Origin: JBDSTZ01 sp039927975
GTDB lineage: Bacteria > Pseudomonadota > Gammaproteobacteria > Burkholderiales > Burkholderiaceae_D
Direction of reading: 5' to 3'
Length of the DNA stretch: 22,203 nucleotides
NCBI GenBank assembly: GCA_039927975.1
Contig: JBDSTZ010000248.1
Coordinates: forward strand, 1 to 22,203
Shown here: piece by piece, positions 7,167 to 16,309 of the stretch
Layout of the letters: the number at the start of each line of letters is the position of its first letter
How positions within the stretch are numbered: the stretch's first letter is position 1
The notes under the pieces: generated by a model
The model's input: the letters and a program-made list of their open reading frames with translations, nothing else
Database searches by the model: none
Told to the model about the DNA's origin: nothing
Translations under genes and position numbers: made by a program

Positions 7167-9812
7167 ATGCGCACAGACACCTCGCACACCATTTATCGGA
7201 AAGATTACACGCCTCCGAGCTACCTGGTCGACACCGTCGAGCTTGGTTTCGATCTCGACCCCGACCGCACCATCGTCGCCAACCGCCTGACCATGCGCCG
7301 CAATCCGGACAGCGCCCAGCGCGAGATCGAGCTGTACGGCGAGAACATCGAGCTGGTGGCGCTGCGCATGAATGGCAAGACGCTGGGCAAGCGCGACTAC
7401 CGCATCGACGACAATTTGCTGCGCATCCCCAACGCGCCGGAAGAGGTCACGCTGGAAATCGAAACCATCAACGCGCCTGGCAAGAACACCAGCCTGAGCG
7501 GGCTGTACGTTTCGAACGGTAATTTCTTCACCCAATGCGAGGCCGAAGGCTTTCGCAACATCACCTATTTCCCCGACCGGCCCGACGTGATGGCCACCTT
7601 CACCGTCATGCTGCGCGCCGACAAGGCCAAGTATCCGGTGCTGCTGTCGAACGGCAACCTGATCGAAGAGGGCGACTTGGGCGACGGCCGCCACTACGCC
7701 AAATGGGAAGACCCGTTCAAGAAGCCGTCCTACCTGTTCGCCCTGGTGGCGGCGCGCCTGGTGTGCCAGGAAGAGCGCTTCAAGCTGGCCGACGGCCGCG
7801 ATGCGCTGCTGCAAGTGTGGGTCGAGGACGGCAATCTCGACAAGACCGACTACGCCATGCAGTCGCTCAAGAACAGCATCCGCTGGGACGAGCAGCGCTA
7901 CGGCCTTGAACTCGACCTCGACCGCTTCATGATCGTCGCCGTCGGCGACTTCAACATGGGCGCGATGGAAAACAAGGGCCTCAATATTTTCAACACCAAG
8001 TTCGTGCTGGCCAACCCGCGCGTGGCGACCGATATCGATTACGCCGGCATCGAGGCGGTGGTCGGCCACGAATATTTCCACAACTGGACCGGCAACCGCG
8101 TCACCTGCCGCGACTGGTTCCAGCTGTCGCTAAAGGAAGGTTTGACGGTCTTCCGCGACCAGGAATTTTCGGCCGACATGATCGGCACCGACAGCGGGCG
8201 CGCGGTCAGCCGCATCGACCAGGTGCGTACCTTGCGCCAGGCCCAGTTCCCGGAAGACGCCGGCCCGATGGCGCACCCGGTGCGGCCCGACTCCTTCGTC
8301 GAGATCAACAATTTTTACACCGTCACGATCTACGAAAAAGGCGCCGAGGTCGTGCGCATGATCCAGACCCTGGTTGGCCAGGATGGTTTCCGCAAGGGCA
8401 TGGACCTGTACTTCGAGCGCCACGACGGCCAGGCTGTCACCTGTGACGATTTCCGCCAGGCGATGGCGGACGCCAACGCGCGCGACCTGACCCAGTTCGA
8501 GCGCTGGTACGACCAGGCCGGCACGCCGGTCGTCAGCGTCAAGACCCGCTACGACGCCGACGCGCAGACCTACGAGATCACGCTGGCGCAGCGTTGCCCG
8601 CCGACCCCCGGCCAGCCGAACAAGCAGCCATTCCACATTCCCGTAGTGCTCGGCCTGCTGGGCGCCGACGGCAAGGACATGCCGCTCAAGTTCGATGGCG
8701 AGCCGGGCCAGACGACGGTGGTGCTCGAACTGACCGAGCCGGAACAAACCTTCCGCTTCATCGAAGTGGCCGAGCTGCCGACGCCGTCGATCCTGCGCGA
8801 TTTCTCGGCCCCCGTGGTGCTCGAGTACGACTACACTGACGCCGAACTGCTGCACCTGTTCAGCCACGACAGCGACCCGGTCAACCGCTGGGAAGCCGGC
8901 CAGCGCCTGGCGATGGCGCGCTTGGTCAAGCTGACCAGCGCGGTGGCCGAGGGCGGCAAGCTGGCGCTCGACGCCACCTTCATCGAGGCGATGCGCAAGA
9001 TCCTGGTCGACGAGTCGCTCGATGCGGCCTTCCGCGAACAGGCCCTGATGCTGCCGTCCGAAACCATGATGGCCGAGCAGTTCAAGGTGGTCAATCCGCA
9101 AGCGATTCACCTGGCGCGCCAGTTCGTGCGGCGCACCATCGGCAGCGAACTGGGCGCCGAATTGCTGGCGCAGTACCAGGCCAACCAGACGCCGGGCGAC
9201 TACAGCCCGGACGCCGCTTCGGCCGGCAAGCGCGGCTTGAAGAACCTGGCCCTGTCCTACCTGGCGGCGGCGCCGAACGAGGCCAATATCGCGCTGGCGC
9301 AGCGCCAGTTCGACGAGGCCGGCAACATGACCGACCGCATCGCCGCGCTGGGTGCGCTGATTCACGCCCAGGCGCCCGGCGCCACGGCCGCGCTGCAGCA
9401 GTTCTACACCGAGTTCGAGAACGACGCGCTGGTGATCGACAAATGGTTTGCCATGCAAGCGAGCTTTGCCGGCACCGATGTGACGACCGTGCGCGACCTG
9501 ATGGGCCACCAGGCTTTCAACATCAAGAACCCGAATCGCGCGCGCAGCCTGATCTTCAATTTCTGCAGCGGCAATCCTTCGCAGTTCCACGCGCCCGACG
9601 GCAGCGGTTACGCCTACTGGGCCGAACAGGTGATCGCGCTCGACGCGCTCAACCCGCAAGTGGCCAGCCGCCTCGCGCGCGCGATGGACCGCTGGCGCCG
9701 CTACGCGCCGGCGCTGCAAGTGCATATGAAAAAAGCGCTGCAGCAGGTCGCCGGCCGCAAGAAGCTGTCGAACGATGTGCGCGAAGTCGTCAGCAAGGCA
9801 CTATCGAATTGA
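7167..9812 (+). CDS. pepN: Aminopeptidase N (M1 zinc metallopeptidase)
   Basis: PepN removes N-terminal residues from peptides in the cytosol and is a major aminopeptidase. At 881 residues it matches bacterial PepN (about 870). The exopeptidase motif GAMENKGLNIFNTKF is at about 265-279. The zinc site HEYFH is at 301-305, with the third ligand Glu at about 324 in LKEGLTVFRDQEFS. An Ig-like domain and the C-terminal helical DUF3458-type domain follow (AGQRLAMARL, and RSLIFNFCSGNPSQFH near residue 800). I prefer the ATG at 7167 (MRTDTSHTIYRKDY) over an in-frame TTG at 7149, since homologues begin close to this motif. A TAAAAT at 7129-7134 could be a -10 element. Confidence 0.96.
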   Translation: MRTDTSHTIYRKDYTPPSYLVDTVELGFDLDPDRTIVANRLTMRRNPDSAQREIELYGENIELVALRMNGKTLGKRDYRIDDNLLRIPNAPEEVTLEIETINAPGKNTSLSGLYVSNGNFFTQCEAEGFRNITYFPDRPDVMATFTVMLRADKAKYPVLLSNGNLIEEGDLGDGRHYAKWEDPFKKPSYLFALVAARLVCQEERFKLADGRDALLQVWVEDGNLDKTDYAMQSLKNSIRWDEQRYGLELDLDRFMIVAVGDFNMGAMENKGLNIFNTKFVLANPRVATDIDYAGIEAVVGHEYFHNWTGNRVTCRDWFQLSLKEGLTVFRDQEFSADMIGTDSGRAVSRIDQVRTLRQAQFPEDAGPMAHPVRPDSFVEINNFYTVTIYEKGAEVVRMIQTLVGQDGFRKGMDLYFERHDGQAVTCDDFRQAMADANARDLTQFERWYDQAGTPVVSVKTRYDADAQTYEITLAQRCPPTPGQPNKQPFHIPVVLGLLGADGKDMPLKFDGEPGQTTVVLELTEPEQTFRFIEVAELPTPSILRDFSAPVVLEYDYTDAELLHLFSHDSDPVNRWEAGQRLAMARLVKLTSAVAEGGKLALDATFIEAMRKILVDESLDAAFREQALMLPSETMMAEQFKVVNPQAIHLARQFVRRTIGSELGAELLAQYQANQTPGDYSPDAASAGKRGLKNLALSYLAAAPNEANIALAQRQFDEAGNMTDRIAALGALIHAQAPGATAALQQFYTEFENDALVIDKWFAMQASFAGTDVTTVRDLMGHQAFNIKNPNRARSLIFNFCSGNPSQFHAPDGSGYAYWAEQVIALDALNPQVASRLARAMDRWRRYAPALQVHMKKALQQVAGRKKLSNDVREVVSKALSN

Positions 9813-9879
9813 AGCGGCGGCTGCGGCAGCCGGCAACAAGCGGTGACACACAATTTAAAACCTTAGCAAAAGGATGTTC

Positions 9880-10881
<1,002 letters not shown>

Positions 10882-10949
10882 AAACTGTTTTTTTAGCAAA
10901 AATGCACGGGAACGCGTATTGGGGCTAGCTAGCGGGCGTGTTTGTTTGC

Positions 10950-10955
10950 TAGAAT
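10950..10955 (+). promoter_or_regulatory. Probable -10 element of the tRNA-Thr promoter
   Basis: TAGAAT ends 10 bases before the tRNA 5' end, a usual place for the -10 box of a tRNA promoter. No good -35 box is seen at the standard distance, so the match is partial. Confidence 0.4.
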
Positions 10956-10965
10956 ACGCGTCGTC

Positions 10966-11041
10966 GCCGTTGTAGCTCAGTTGGTAGAGCAGCACATTCG
11001 TAATGTGAAGGTCCCCAGTTCGATTCCGGGCAACGGCACCA
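10966..11041 (+). tRNA. tRNA-Thr (anticodon CGT)
   Basis: The 76 bases fold as a standard cloverleaf: the acceptor arms GCCGTTG and CAACGGC pair perfectly, GCTCAGTTGGTAGAGC forms the D arm, CACA/TGTG closes the anticodon loop TTCGTAA with anticodon CGT, and CCAGTTCGATTCCGGG contains the T arm. The 3' CCA is encoded (11039-11041). It reads ACG codons. The sequence closely resembles the E. coli thrW type, also CGT. The gene's 3' end served as the integration target of the downstream island: bases 11019-11035 are repeated at 16184-16200. Confidence 0.97.
11019..11041 (+). repeat. attL: tRNA-Thr 3' end, left boundary of the integrated island
   Basis: TTCGATTCCGGGCAACG (11019-11035), followed by GCACCA, is found again at 16184-16200 followed by CACCA, one base shorter. 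This is the pattern left when a tyrosine integrase recombines at the 3' end of a tRNA gene and restores it. An integrase remnant lies about 165 bases downstream, on the expected side. Confidence 0.8.
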
Positions 11042-11075
11042 GAGATTTAAAGCAACAGATTCCAAGTTGTGCCAG

Positions 11076-11108
11076 AACCCGCCATCCTCATAGGAGAGCG
11101 GGTTTTTT
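11076..11108 (+). terminator. Intrinsic terminator downstream of tRNA-Thr
   Basis: AACCCGC (11076-11082) pairs with GCGGGTT (11098-11104), with a further TCCT/AGGA pairing inside the loop. T residues run to 11108. It would end the tRNA transcript. Because it lies inside the island boundary, it came with the inserted DNA. Confidence 0.75.
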
Positions 11109-11206
11109 GTTGTGCCATCGGGTCCCCGGTCGCTTCATGGAAGCCCGAAAAAATGCGGGTATTTTTGATGGTACCTCCATTTTCCCAAAAAAAGTACCAA
11201 CAGCGG

Positions 11207-11520
11207 GTGAACGTGACGGACACTTTTGTACGGAACGTGAAACATACCGGCGCGCCGGCCGGCGACAAGTACTCCGATGGCCAAGGCATGTACTGCTGGT
11301 GAAGTCCACGCATCTGTACTGGCGGATGAATTACCGCTTCCTTGGCAAACAAAAGACACTGTCGCTTGACTGGTATCCGGCTGTCTCTTTAGGCAAGGAG
11401 GCGACGCGACGTCGCTTGTGAGCAGCTCGCTGCGGGGATCGACCCGAGCGAGGCGAAGCGCACGGAAAAGGCCGCCACATTTCTCGACGCTCGCAATACC
11501 TTTGAAACCCTGACCCTTCA
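11207..11520 (+). pseudogene. Degraded P4-type tyrosine integrase (N-terminal DUF4102 part only)
   Basis: Three frames together read like the arm-binding N-terminal domain of P4-type integrases: VTDTFVRNVKHTGAPAGDKY and SDGQGMYC in the first; LLVKSTHLYWRMNYRFLGKQ, KTLSLDWYPAVSLGK in the second; EQLAAGIDPSEAKRTEKAAT and FLDARNTFETLT in the third. The first shift fits loss of one base near 11292 (LLVK block). The second is near 11410, where the second frame ends in TGA. After about residue 100 the similarity stops abruptly and relaxase coding begins, so the catalytic domain with its Arg-His-Arg-Tyr residues is missing. The gene cannot make an active recombinase. Its position beside the tRNA matches an original role in integrating the island. 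Confidence 0.8.
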
Positions 11521-11866
11521 GCGGCTACATCGAAGGCGCCGGGCCGCGCGAACTGGCTTGGGATTTCGGCGAGATCCGCAAGTTGCGCCCGAACCTGGGC
11601 AAGACGGTGCTGCACGTCTCGCTGTCGGCCGCGCCCGGCGAACACCTGACGGACGCCCAATGGATCGAGATCGGGCGGCGCTACTTGCGCGGCATGGGCC
11701 TGAACGACAACCAGTATCTGATCATCGGCACGCCGACACGGAGCACGAGCACGTCCACCTCTTGGTCAACCGCATCCGTTTCGACGGCGAGGTCGCCAGC
11801 GACAGCCACGACTACCGGCGCCACGAAGTGCTGATGCGCGTGATCGAACGCGATTACGCGCTGCGC
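11520..11866 (+). pseudogene. Degraded MobP-type relaxase fragment
   Basis: From 11520 the translation reads SGYIEGAGPRELAWDFGEIR, KLRPNLGKTVLHVSLSAAPG and EHLTDAQWIEIGRRYL, then, after loss of one base near 11729, HADTEHEHVHLLVNRIRFDG. The last block is the His triad (HxDxxHxHxH) of relaxases that nick the transfer origin of mobilisable plasmids and integrative elements. It continues to about RRHEVLMRVIERDYALR, then changes to unrecognised sequence that stays open to 11974. The N-terminal Tyr region and the rest are missing. Its fusion to the integrase remnant points to a deletion that joined the two genes. It is not functional. Confidence 0.75.
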
Positions 11867-12100
11867 GCGGCCAGTTGGGGGGCAATCTCGGATACGCGCT
11901 GCGAGTGGGCTGTCCAGATACGCGGCCTATTGCGGAGATTCGTGGCGCAAGATGAACTAATAGTTGAGGCGTAGGTTTACTCGACTTCCGCAGTTGACGG
12001 CTACGGTAAGCTTTTCATGACTTCGTCGGCGGTCATTACGCGCGGAAAGTCGGTTCGATGGTAAAATTTGCAACATAATGACGACTCAAGATGGGCATGC

Positions 12101-15100
12101 ATGACCACCGGCGACCTTCCGCAGCAAAGCGATAGTCAACGCATCGGGGCGGACGCGGAAAAATGCTTTCGCGCGAACTGCCCCTCAGATTGGGTGGTGA
12201 CCGACACTGCCGGGACGGGCGACTTCGGATTCGATTTCGCTATACAAGCGCTTCCGCAGCAGCGCGCCACAGATGCCTTCAAAGTGCAATTAAAGGGAAC
12301 TCGCAGCCCAAAGTTGAGCGCAGATGGTTCGTTTTACTCGATCGATCTTAAAGCTAGCACCATTCGCTATTACCATCGCGCCACTGAGCCGATTCTTTTA
12401 ATTGTCGCCGATCTCACAGCGGATTCAAAGGCGAAAAACTGTCCGTTGTTTTACTGCTGGATACACAAGGAGCTCGAGCGGCTCAACGCTGAGGAGCTGC
12501 CGGACGAGCGGCGATCCGTAACCTTGCAAGTGCCAACAGCGAATAGACTTGATGACGACACCGACCTGTCGATTGATCTGCAAACTTTCAAGTCGATATC
12601 GGAGCTGGGCCCGAATCTTTATCGAGCTATCGAGAGCTCGAGCCCGTACTCGTCGCCGGATGAGCGAATTTCAATACTTTCCGAGATCCCGGCTTCAATC
12701 AGCGCGCGCGGCTTTTCGCTAATTGAGGCTCTTTCTTATCCGCAGGCGACTCCGTGGCTAGCGCCTCCTCAAGGATCGATGGCGTGGCATTTGCTCGAAG
12801 CTGTCGAAAGCATTAAGGCGGGTAACGCAGAAGAAGCTCTCGAAGCATTGAACGGAGCGGAAAGAATGATGGCGGAGGCCGCTCCGGCGGAAATTCCGGA
12901 GTATTGGCTTTTGTTAGGCAAAACGCTTGGGCTGCAGGGAGATGACATTGGATCGCTGGCCGCGTTCCTCAAAGCCAAAGAAAGCGGCTTGGGCCATCCA
13001 AAGTATCTTGCCGCTTGGGCGGAGGCAGCTGTCAGAGCGACCTACAAAATTGAAGGCGCAAACGACTACTCCGACATTTTGCATGAGCTAACGGGGAATG
13101 ATCCGCTGGTTACGGAGGTTCGGTCTCGCGTGTTCGCGGCTTCAGGGCAATACGATAAGGCGCTTGAAGAGGCCGGGACGCTCCCAGCTCCAGAGCGCCA
13201 AAGCGCTAGCGCGATCGTGCTCACGATGCAGAGTCGCTCCGCCGAGGCGCTGGCGGCATGCGAGGAAGGCCTGGCTGTTCCCCAAATCAAAGCCCACTTC
13301 CGACAGCTTTTCTTGGTGATGAAAGCGCGAGCGCGCTTTTTTATTGCGCTGTCACCCGCCGCGATAGATCTTAGTCACGAGCGCATGCCCCCCTCCGGCG
13401 CGCCTAACACAGATATTGGGCAACTACGGTTAGCTTGGATTGACATCAACGAAGCAGCGAGAGCGTTGCGCAAGGCGGGATGGCCGCCGAATGTTGAGTT
13501 TCTGTCAGACATATGGCCTGCGACGGCGTCCATATTGGGAAAACAAGCCGAGATTCTTCCGCAGTTATTAAACGCTTCCCTCGCCCGGCCGCAAATAATG
13601 TCATTGCACGCGGGTGTTGAATCCGTCGCAGCCCAGCTTGGCGAGTGGAATACCGCGCTGAAAGCTAACGCGCGACAGATTGAGAACGAGGATGTCATTT
13701 GCAGGCGGATCGCCCTGCTTCATTCAGCGAGCAAAGACTCTGAATGCGTCGCCCTTTTCGACCAGAGCAAAGACACTCTAGACATCGGCAATCCGATGTT
13801 CGCGGAAGCACTCGCAGTAGCGCTGTTGTCCGCTGGTCGAATTGCAAGAACGGACAAGGTCGCCGCGTTCAGGGAGCAGTTTGAGTCGGTGCCTTCACTT
13901 GCGTCCACGATCGCTTCAGCCGATTACTTCCTGTCCAGAGCCCGTAATCCCCTTGCCAATGGTCAAGCGCTGGCGAATCTGCAGGCGTCATATGAAGCGC
14001 TCGGACGCCCCGTCGATATTGCTAACCAGCTTTTTCATGCACTCGACGCCACTAAAAGGGACCAAGCGCAACGCTGCGTCGAACTCTCGTCGAGCCTTCA
14101 GCAGCATAGGCTGCTCACGCAGGAAGCGGCCTTGCACCTTGCTCAGGCATTTTTGACTCTGGGGATGTGGCCTGAATTGTTAGATTTAGCTAGGGACGCG
14201 TTAAGTCGGTTCGATGATAGCGCGCGGTTTGCCGCCGCCGAGGCGGTGGCGTTGGATCGGCTAGGAAGAACCCCGGAAGCCAGGGCGGCGCTAGAGGCAA
14301 TAATTGAGTCAGGGGCCAACGAGCCTATGGCGCTTAACGCATATGTAAATCTTGCAGCGCGCATGGGGTTTGTGCAAGAGGCGTTCAATGCAGTGGAAAC
14401 CATTCTTTCCAATGCTCACTCGAAAAAAGAGCAACTGGAGTGTTTGAGACTGTTGTTCAATTTGCGCCGGATTCTGGATCCGGAAGACAGTCGAACTGTG
14501 GATATTGCGCTGCGAATCGGCGCGCTCAGCGACCCAGCGGTCGAACTTGAGGAAGGCATTTATCTGTCCATGCTTGTTACCGCGACTTCGCTTGTGCAAT
14601 TTACGCTGGAGCCGCATGATCTCGCCGAGTTTGAACGCAGACTAGACGCTTTTTTCAAAGCCTTTCCGCAATCGACCATTCTTCGGCGTGGAGAGCTTCG
14701 CGAAGACGCGACGCGCGAGCAGATCATCGCAATGATCAAAGGAGTGATTGGCGACGACGACGGTCGCGAGGCGGAGCGCCGTCGTTTTGAAATCGAGATG
14801 AAGGCCGGACGCATGCCTGTTCCGTTCGCTTGGCGGCCACGACATTTACTGCCGGCGATCCCGGATATTGTTTTTCTCTGGGAGATCGCAAAAAAATCAA
14901 AAATGGACGAGCGCCAATTCCATTTGAACATGGTGCCTAAAGAGTGGGCGGCAATGCCAAGTGAATCATTACATGAGCTGCTGCCAATACTCGATTTAAC
15001 ATCGCTATTAGTCGCGCAAGATCTCGACATACTGCGCCATATTTTCACAATTTTCCCTAAGGTTGCTATCGGCCAAGCGACTATCTCGGAACTCGCGCGG

Positions 15101-16042
15101 CTGACCGCGCCGCTGACCGGCAGTATTTTTCGAGCGAGATGCGTCCAACTGCAGGATTTTTTAAAAGCGCGATTCGAGCAGATCGATCAACCGTATATAG
15201 TGCCCCCGGATAGAAACGATCCACGCGCGATGCGCTGGCCGACGGAGGAAATTCGCGAGCTGGCCACGACCGGAACGTATTTAATTTACTCGGACGACAT
15301 GCTTGAACGGATTCTGTGCGCGCGGAGCGACACCGCTGACGGAATCTGCGCGCTCGATGTGCTCAGCGCGCTAGAAAGTCGAGGGAAATTGTCAACGCGC
15401 GAGGTTGCTGAAAAAATCTCCCTTCTATGCGGATGGAAAGTTGGCCTGGTGGTGGATATCCGCTATCAAGAGGCGATTCTCCCGCCACGACTTAATAATA
15501 CGGCATCGACCTCGACGGGAGTAGGTATGATCCAGCAAGATGTTCAGTGTATGCGAATGATGAACGCCATTTGGGATTTGGCGCGCTCCTACGAGGCAAT
15601 GCAGGGCCATGCGGGGGCGTTGCTGCGACAGTTCGCGGCGAAACTCGACATGCCGCGGGTCGTCATTTCATCGCTTCTCGGCGTTTGGTTCATTAAAGCT
15701 AAGCTGCGGCCGAAATCGCCTGATCCCTTACGAATTTTGTGCTTTTTGGTATTGGAGGCGTTTCATCACGAGCCGCTTGAAAGCGCTGAGTTTGCTCGTC
15801 GTGTTCTGCTCGTTTTTTTGGATTTGGTCGAGCTTCACAACGGCCGCTTCATGGATGAGAGGAAAGAGCGCGATGCCATAGCTCTTCTAGGAACGGTTTT
15901 GGCGGAGGTCAACCTTGCTCAGCCAGAAACCTCTAGGGTTAAGGAGCGCCTTGAGGCTGGCTTCACGGCAGGAACGAGTAACGCCGATAATTTCGCGAGC
16001 GCCTTCACCGAAGAGCTCGTGCGCCAATCGAAGTCAAACTAG
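12101..16042 (+). CDS. Large DUF4365 (PD-(D/E)XK-like) / helical-repeat / putative PIN-like protein (1313 aa)
   Basis: This is the island's only intact gene. Residues about 10-150 look like DUF4365, a restriction-endonuclease-like fold: Glu20 in GADAEKCF, GDFGFDFAI with Asp41/Asp45, then VQLKGT with Gln63 and Lys65, followed by a KASTIRYY block. The middle (about 220-860) is alpha-helical with TPR-like units, for example EYWLLLGKTLGLQGDDIGSL and AVALDRLGRTPEARAALEAI. A region at about 955-1130 may be PIN-like: LDLTSLLVAQDLDILRHIF (Asp965), ISELARL (Glu997), IYSDDML (Asp1065/1066) and ALDVLSALESRG (Asp1086) give the spaced acids expected of that nuclease fold. The tail is helical. The ATG at 12101 is chosen; a TTG at 12068 would add 11 residues. 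GC content and codon use differ from core genes. A role in phage defence is inference from architecture and context. Confidence 0.7.
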   Translation: MTTGDLPQQSDSQRIGADAEKCFRANCPSDWVVTDTAGTGDFGFDFAIQALPQQRATDAFKVQLKGTRSPKLSADGSFYSIDLKASTIRYYHRATEPILLIVADLTADSKAKNCPLFYCWIHKELERLNAEELPDERRSVTLQVPTANRLDDDTDLSIDLQTFKSISELGPNLYRAIESSSPYSSPDERISILSEIPASISARGFSLIEALSYPQATPWLAPPQGSMAWHLLEAVESIKAGNAEEALEALNGAERMMAEAAPAEIPEYWLLLGKTLGLQGDDIGSLAAFLKAKESGLGHPKYLAAWAEAAVRATYKIEGANDYSDILHELTGNDPLVTEVRSRVFAASGQYDKALEEAGTLPAPERQSASAIVLTMQSRSAEALAACEEGLAVPQIKAHFRQLFLVMKARARFFIALSPAAIDLSHERMPPSGAPNTDIGQLRLAWIDINEAARALRKAGWPPNVEFLSDIWPATASILGKQAEILPQLLNASLARPQIMSLHAGVESVAAQLGEWNTALKANARQIENEDVICRRIALLHSASKDSECVALFDQSKDTLDIGNPMFAEALAVALLSAGRIARTDKVAAFREQFESVPSLASTIASADYFLSRARNPLANGQALANLQASYEALGRPVDIANQLFHALDATKRDQAQRCVELSSSLQQHRLLTQEAALHLAQAFLTLGMWPELLDLARDALSRFDDSARFAAAEAVALDRLGRTPEARAALEAIIESGANEPMALNAYVNLAARMGFVQEAFNAVETILSNAHSKKEQLECLRLLFNLRRILDPEDSRTVDIALRIGALSDPAVELEEGIYLSMLVTATSLVQFTLEPHDLAEFERRLDAFFKAFPQSTILRRGELREDATREQIIAMIKGVIGDDDGREAERRRFEIEMKAGRMPVPFAWRPRHLLPAIPDIVFLWEIAKKSKMDERQFHLNMVPKEWAAMPSESLHELLPILDLTSLLVAQDLDILRHIFTIFPKVAIGQATISELARLTAPLTGSIFRARCVQLQDFLKARFEQIDQPYIVPPDRNDPRAMRWPTEEIRELATTGTYLIYSDDMLERILCARSDTADGICALDVLSALESRGKLSTREVAEKISLLCGWKVGLVVDIRYQEAILPPRLNNTASTSTGVGMIQQDVQCMRMMNAIWDLARSYEAMQGHAGALLRQFAAKLDMPRVVISSLLGVWFIKAKLRPKSPDPLRILCFLVLEAFHHEPLESAEFARRVLLVFLDLVELHNGRFMDERKERDAIALLGTVLAEVNLAQPETSRVKERLEAGFTAGTSNADNFASAFTEELVRQSKSN

Positions 16043-16091
16043 ATGAGTATGGTTAGCTATTTCTTGATCAGATTCCCAAACGGAGTTTTTC

Positions 16092-16113
16092 GTGCCGATG
16101 CGGAATCGAACTC
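16092..16113 (-). repeat. Inverted tRNA T-arm-like fragment
   Basis: Read on the minus strand this gives GAGTTCGATTCCGCATCGGC then AC, which resembles the 3' portion of a tRNA (T arm and acceptor strand) and shares TTCGATTCCG with the tRNA-Thr at 11019. No matching 5' half is seen. It lies about 70 bases inside the island's right end and may be a relic of an earlier integration. Confidence 0.4.
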
Positions 16114-16133
16114 AAGAACCACGCTGTTTTGTG

Positions 16134-16151
16134 GGTACCTCTGTTGGTACT
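16134..16151. repeat. GGTACC-type repeat near attR, mirrored near attL
   Basis: GGTACCTC at 16134-16141 recurs in the same orientation at 11170-11177. CTGTTGGTACT at 16141-16151 is the exact inverse of AGTACCAACAG at 11193-11203. Tyrosine integrases bind arm-type repeats close to both att cores, so these shared words could be such sites. Spacing differs between the two ends. Confidence 0.4.
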
Positions 16152-16183
16152 TCCTTGGTCTCTGGGTGATTTTTCATAGGGGA

Positions 16184-16205
16184 TTCGATTCCGGGCAACG
16201 CACCA
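16184..16205 (+). repeat. attR: repeat of tRNA-Thr 3' end, right boundary of the island
   Basis: TTCGATTCCGGGCAACG is identical to the tRNA-Thr bases 11019-11035; the next bases are CACCA instead of GCACCA, a one-base deletion. No rest of a tRNA accompanies it, so this is the displaced original end of the gene after integration. Distance to attL is about 5.2 kb. Confidence 0.8.
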
Positions 16206-16309
16206 AGAACAGCAGGAAATGAAAGCCTTACTCGCTTAGGCTGGTAGGTCTTTTTTGCTTTCTCCTAACTTGAGCGCAGGGCGATCGCTGAACGCAGCGT
16301 TAGCGCCTT

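Larger units (their letters stand above)
16043..16309. other. Island right end and flank; no gene seen
   Basis: The stretch after the large gene holds the inverted tRNA-like fragment, GGTAC repeats at 16134-16151, the attR copy and then a short core interval with a weak AGCCT/AGGCT stem near 16224-16242 followed by T residues. I see no open frame with a usable start. Confidence 0.6.

Noticed and set aside
8130..9725. A 531-codon minus-strand frame opposite pepN
   Set aside because: Shadow of PepN caused by codon bias; no motif or ribosome-binding site.
11867..11974. Open tail after the relaxase fragment as a separate gene
   Set aside because: About 35 codons with no motif and no own start; more likely decayed DNA read in the relaxase frame.
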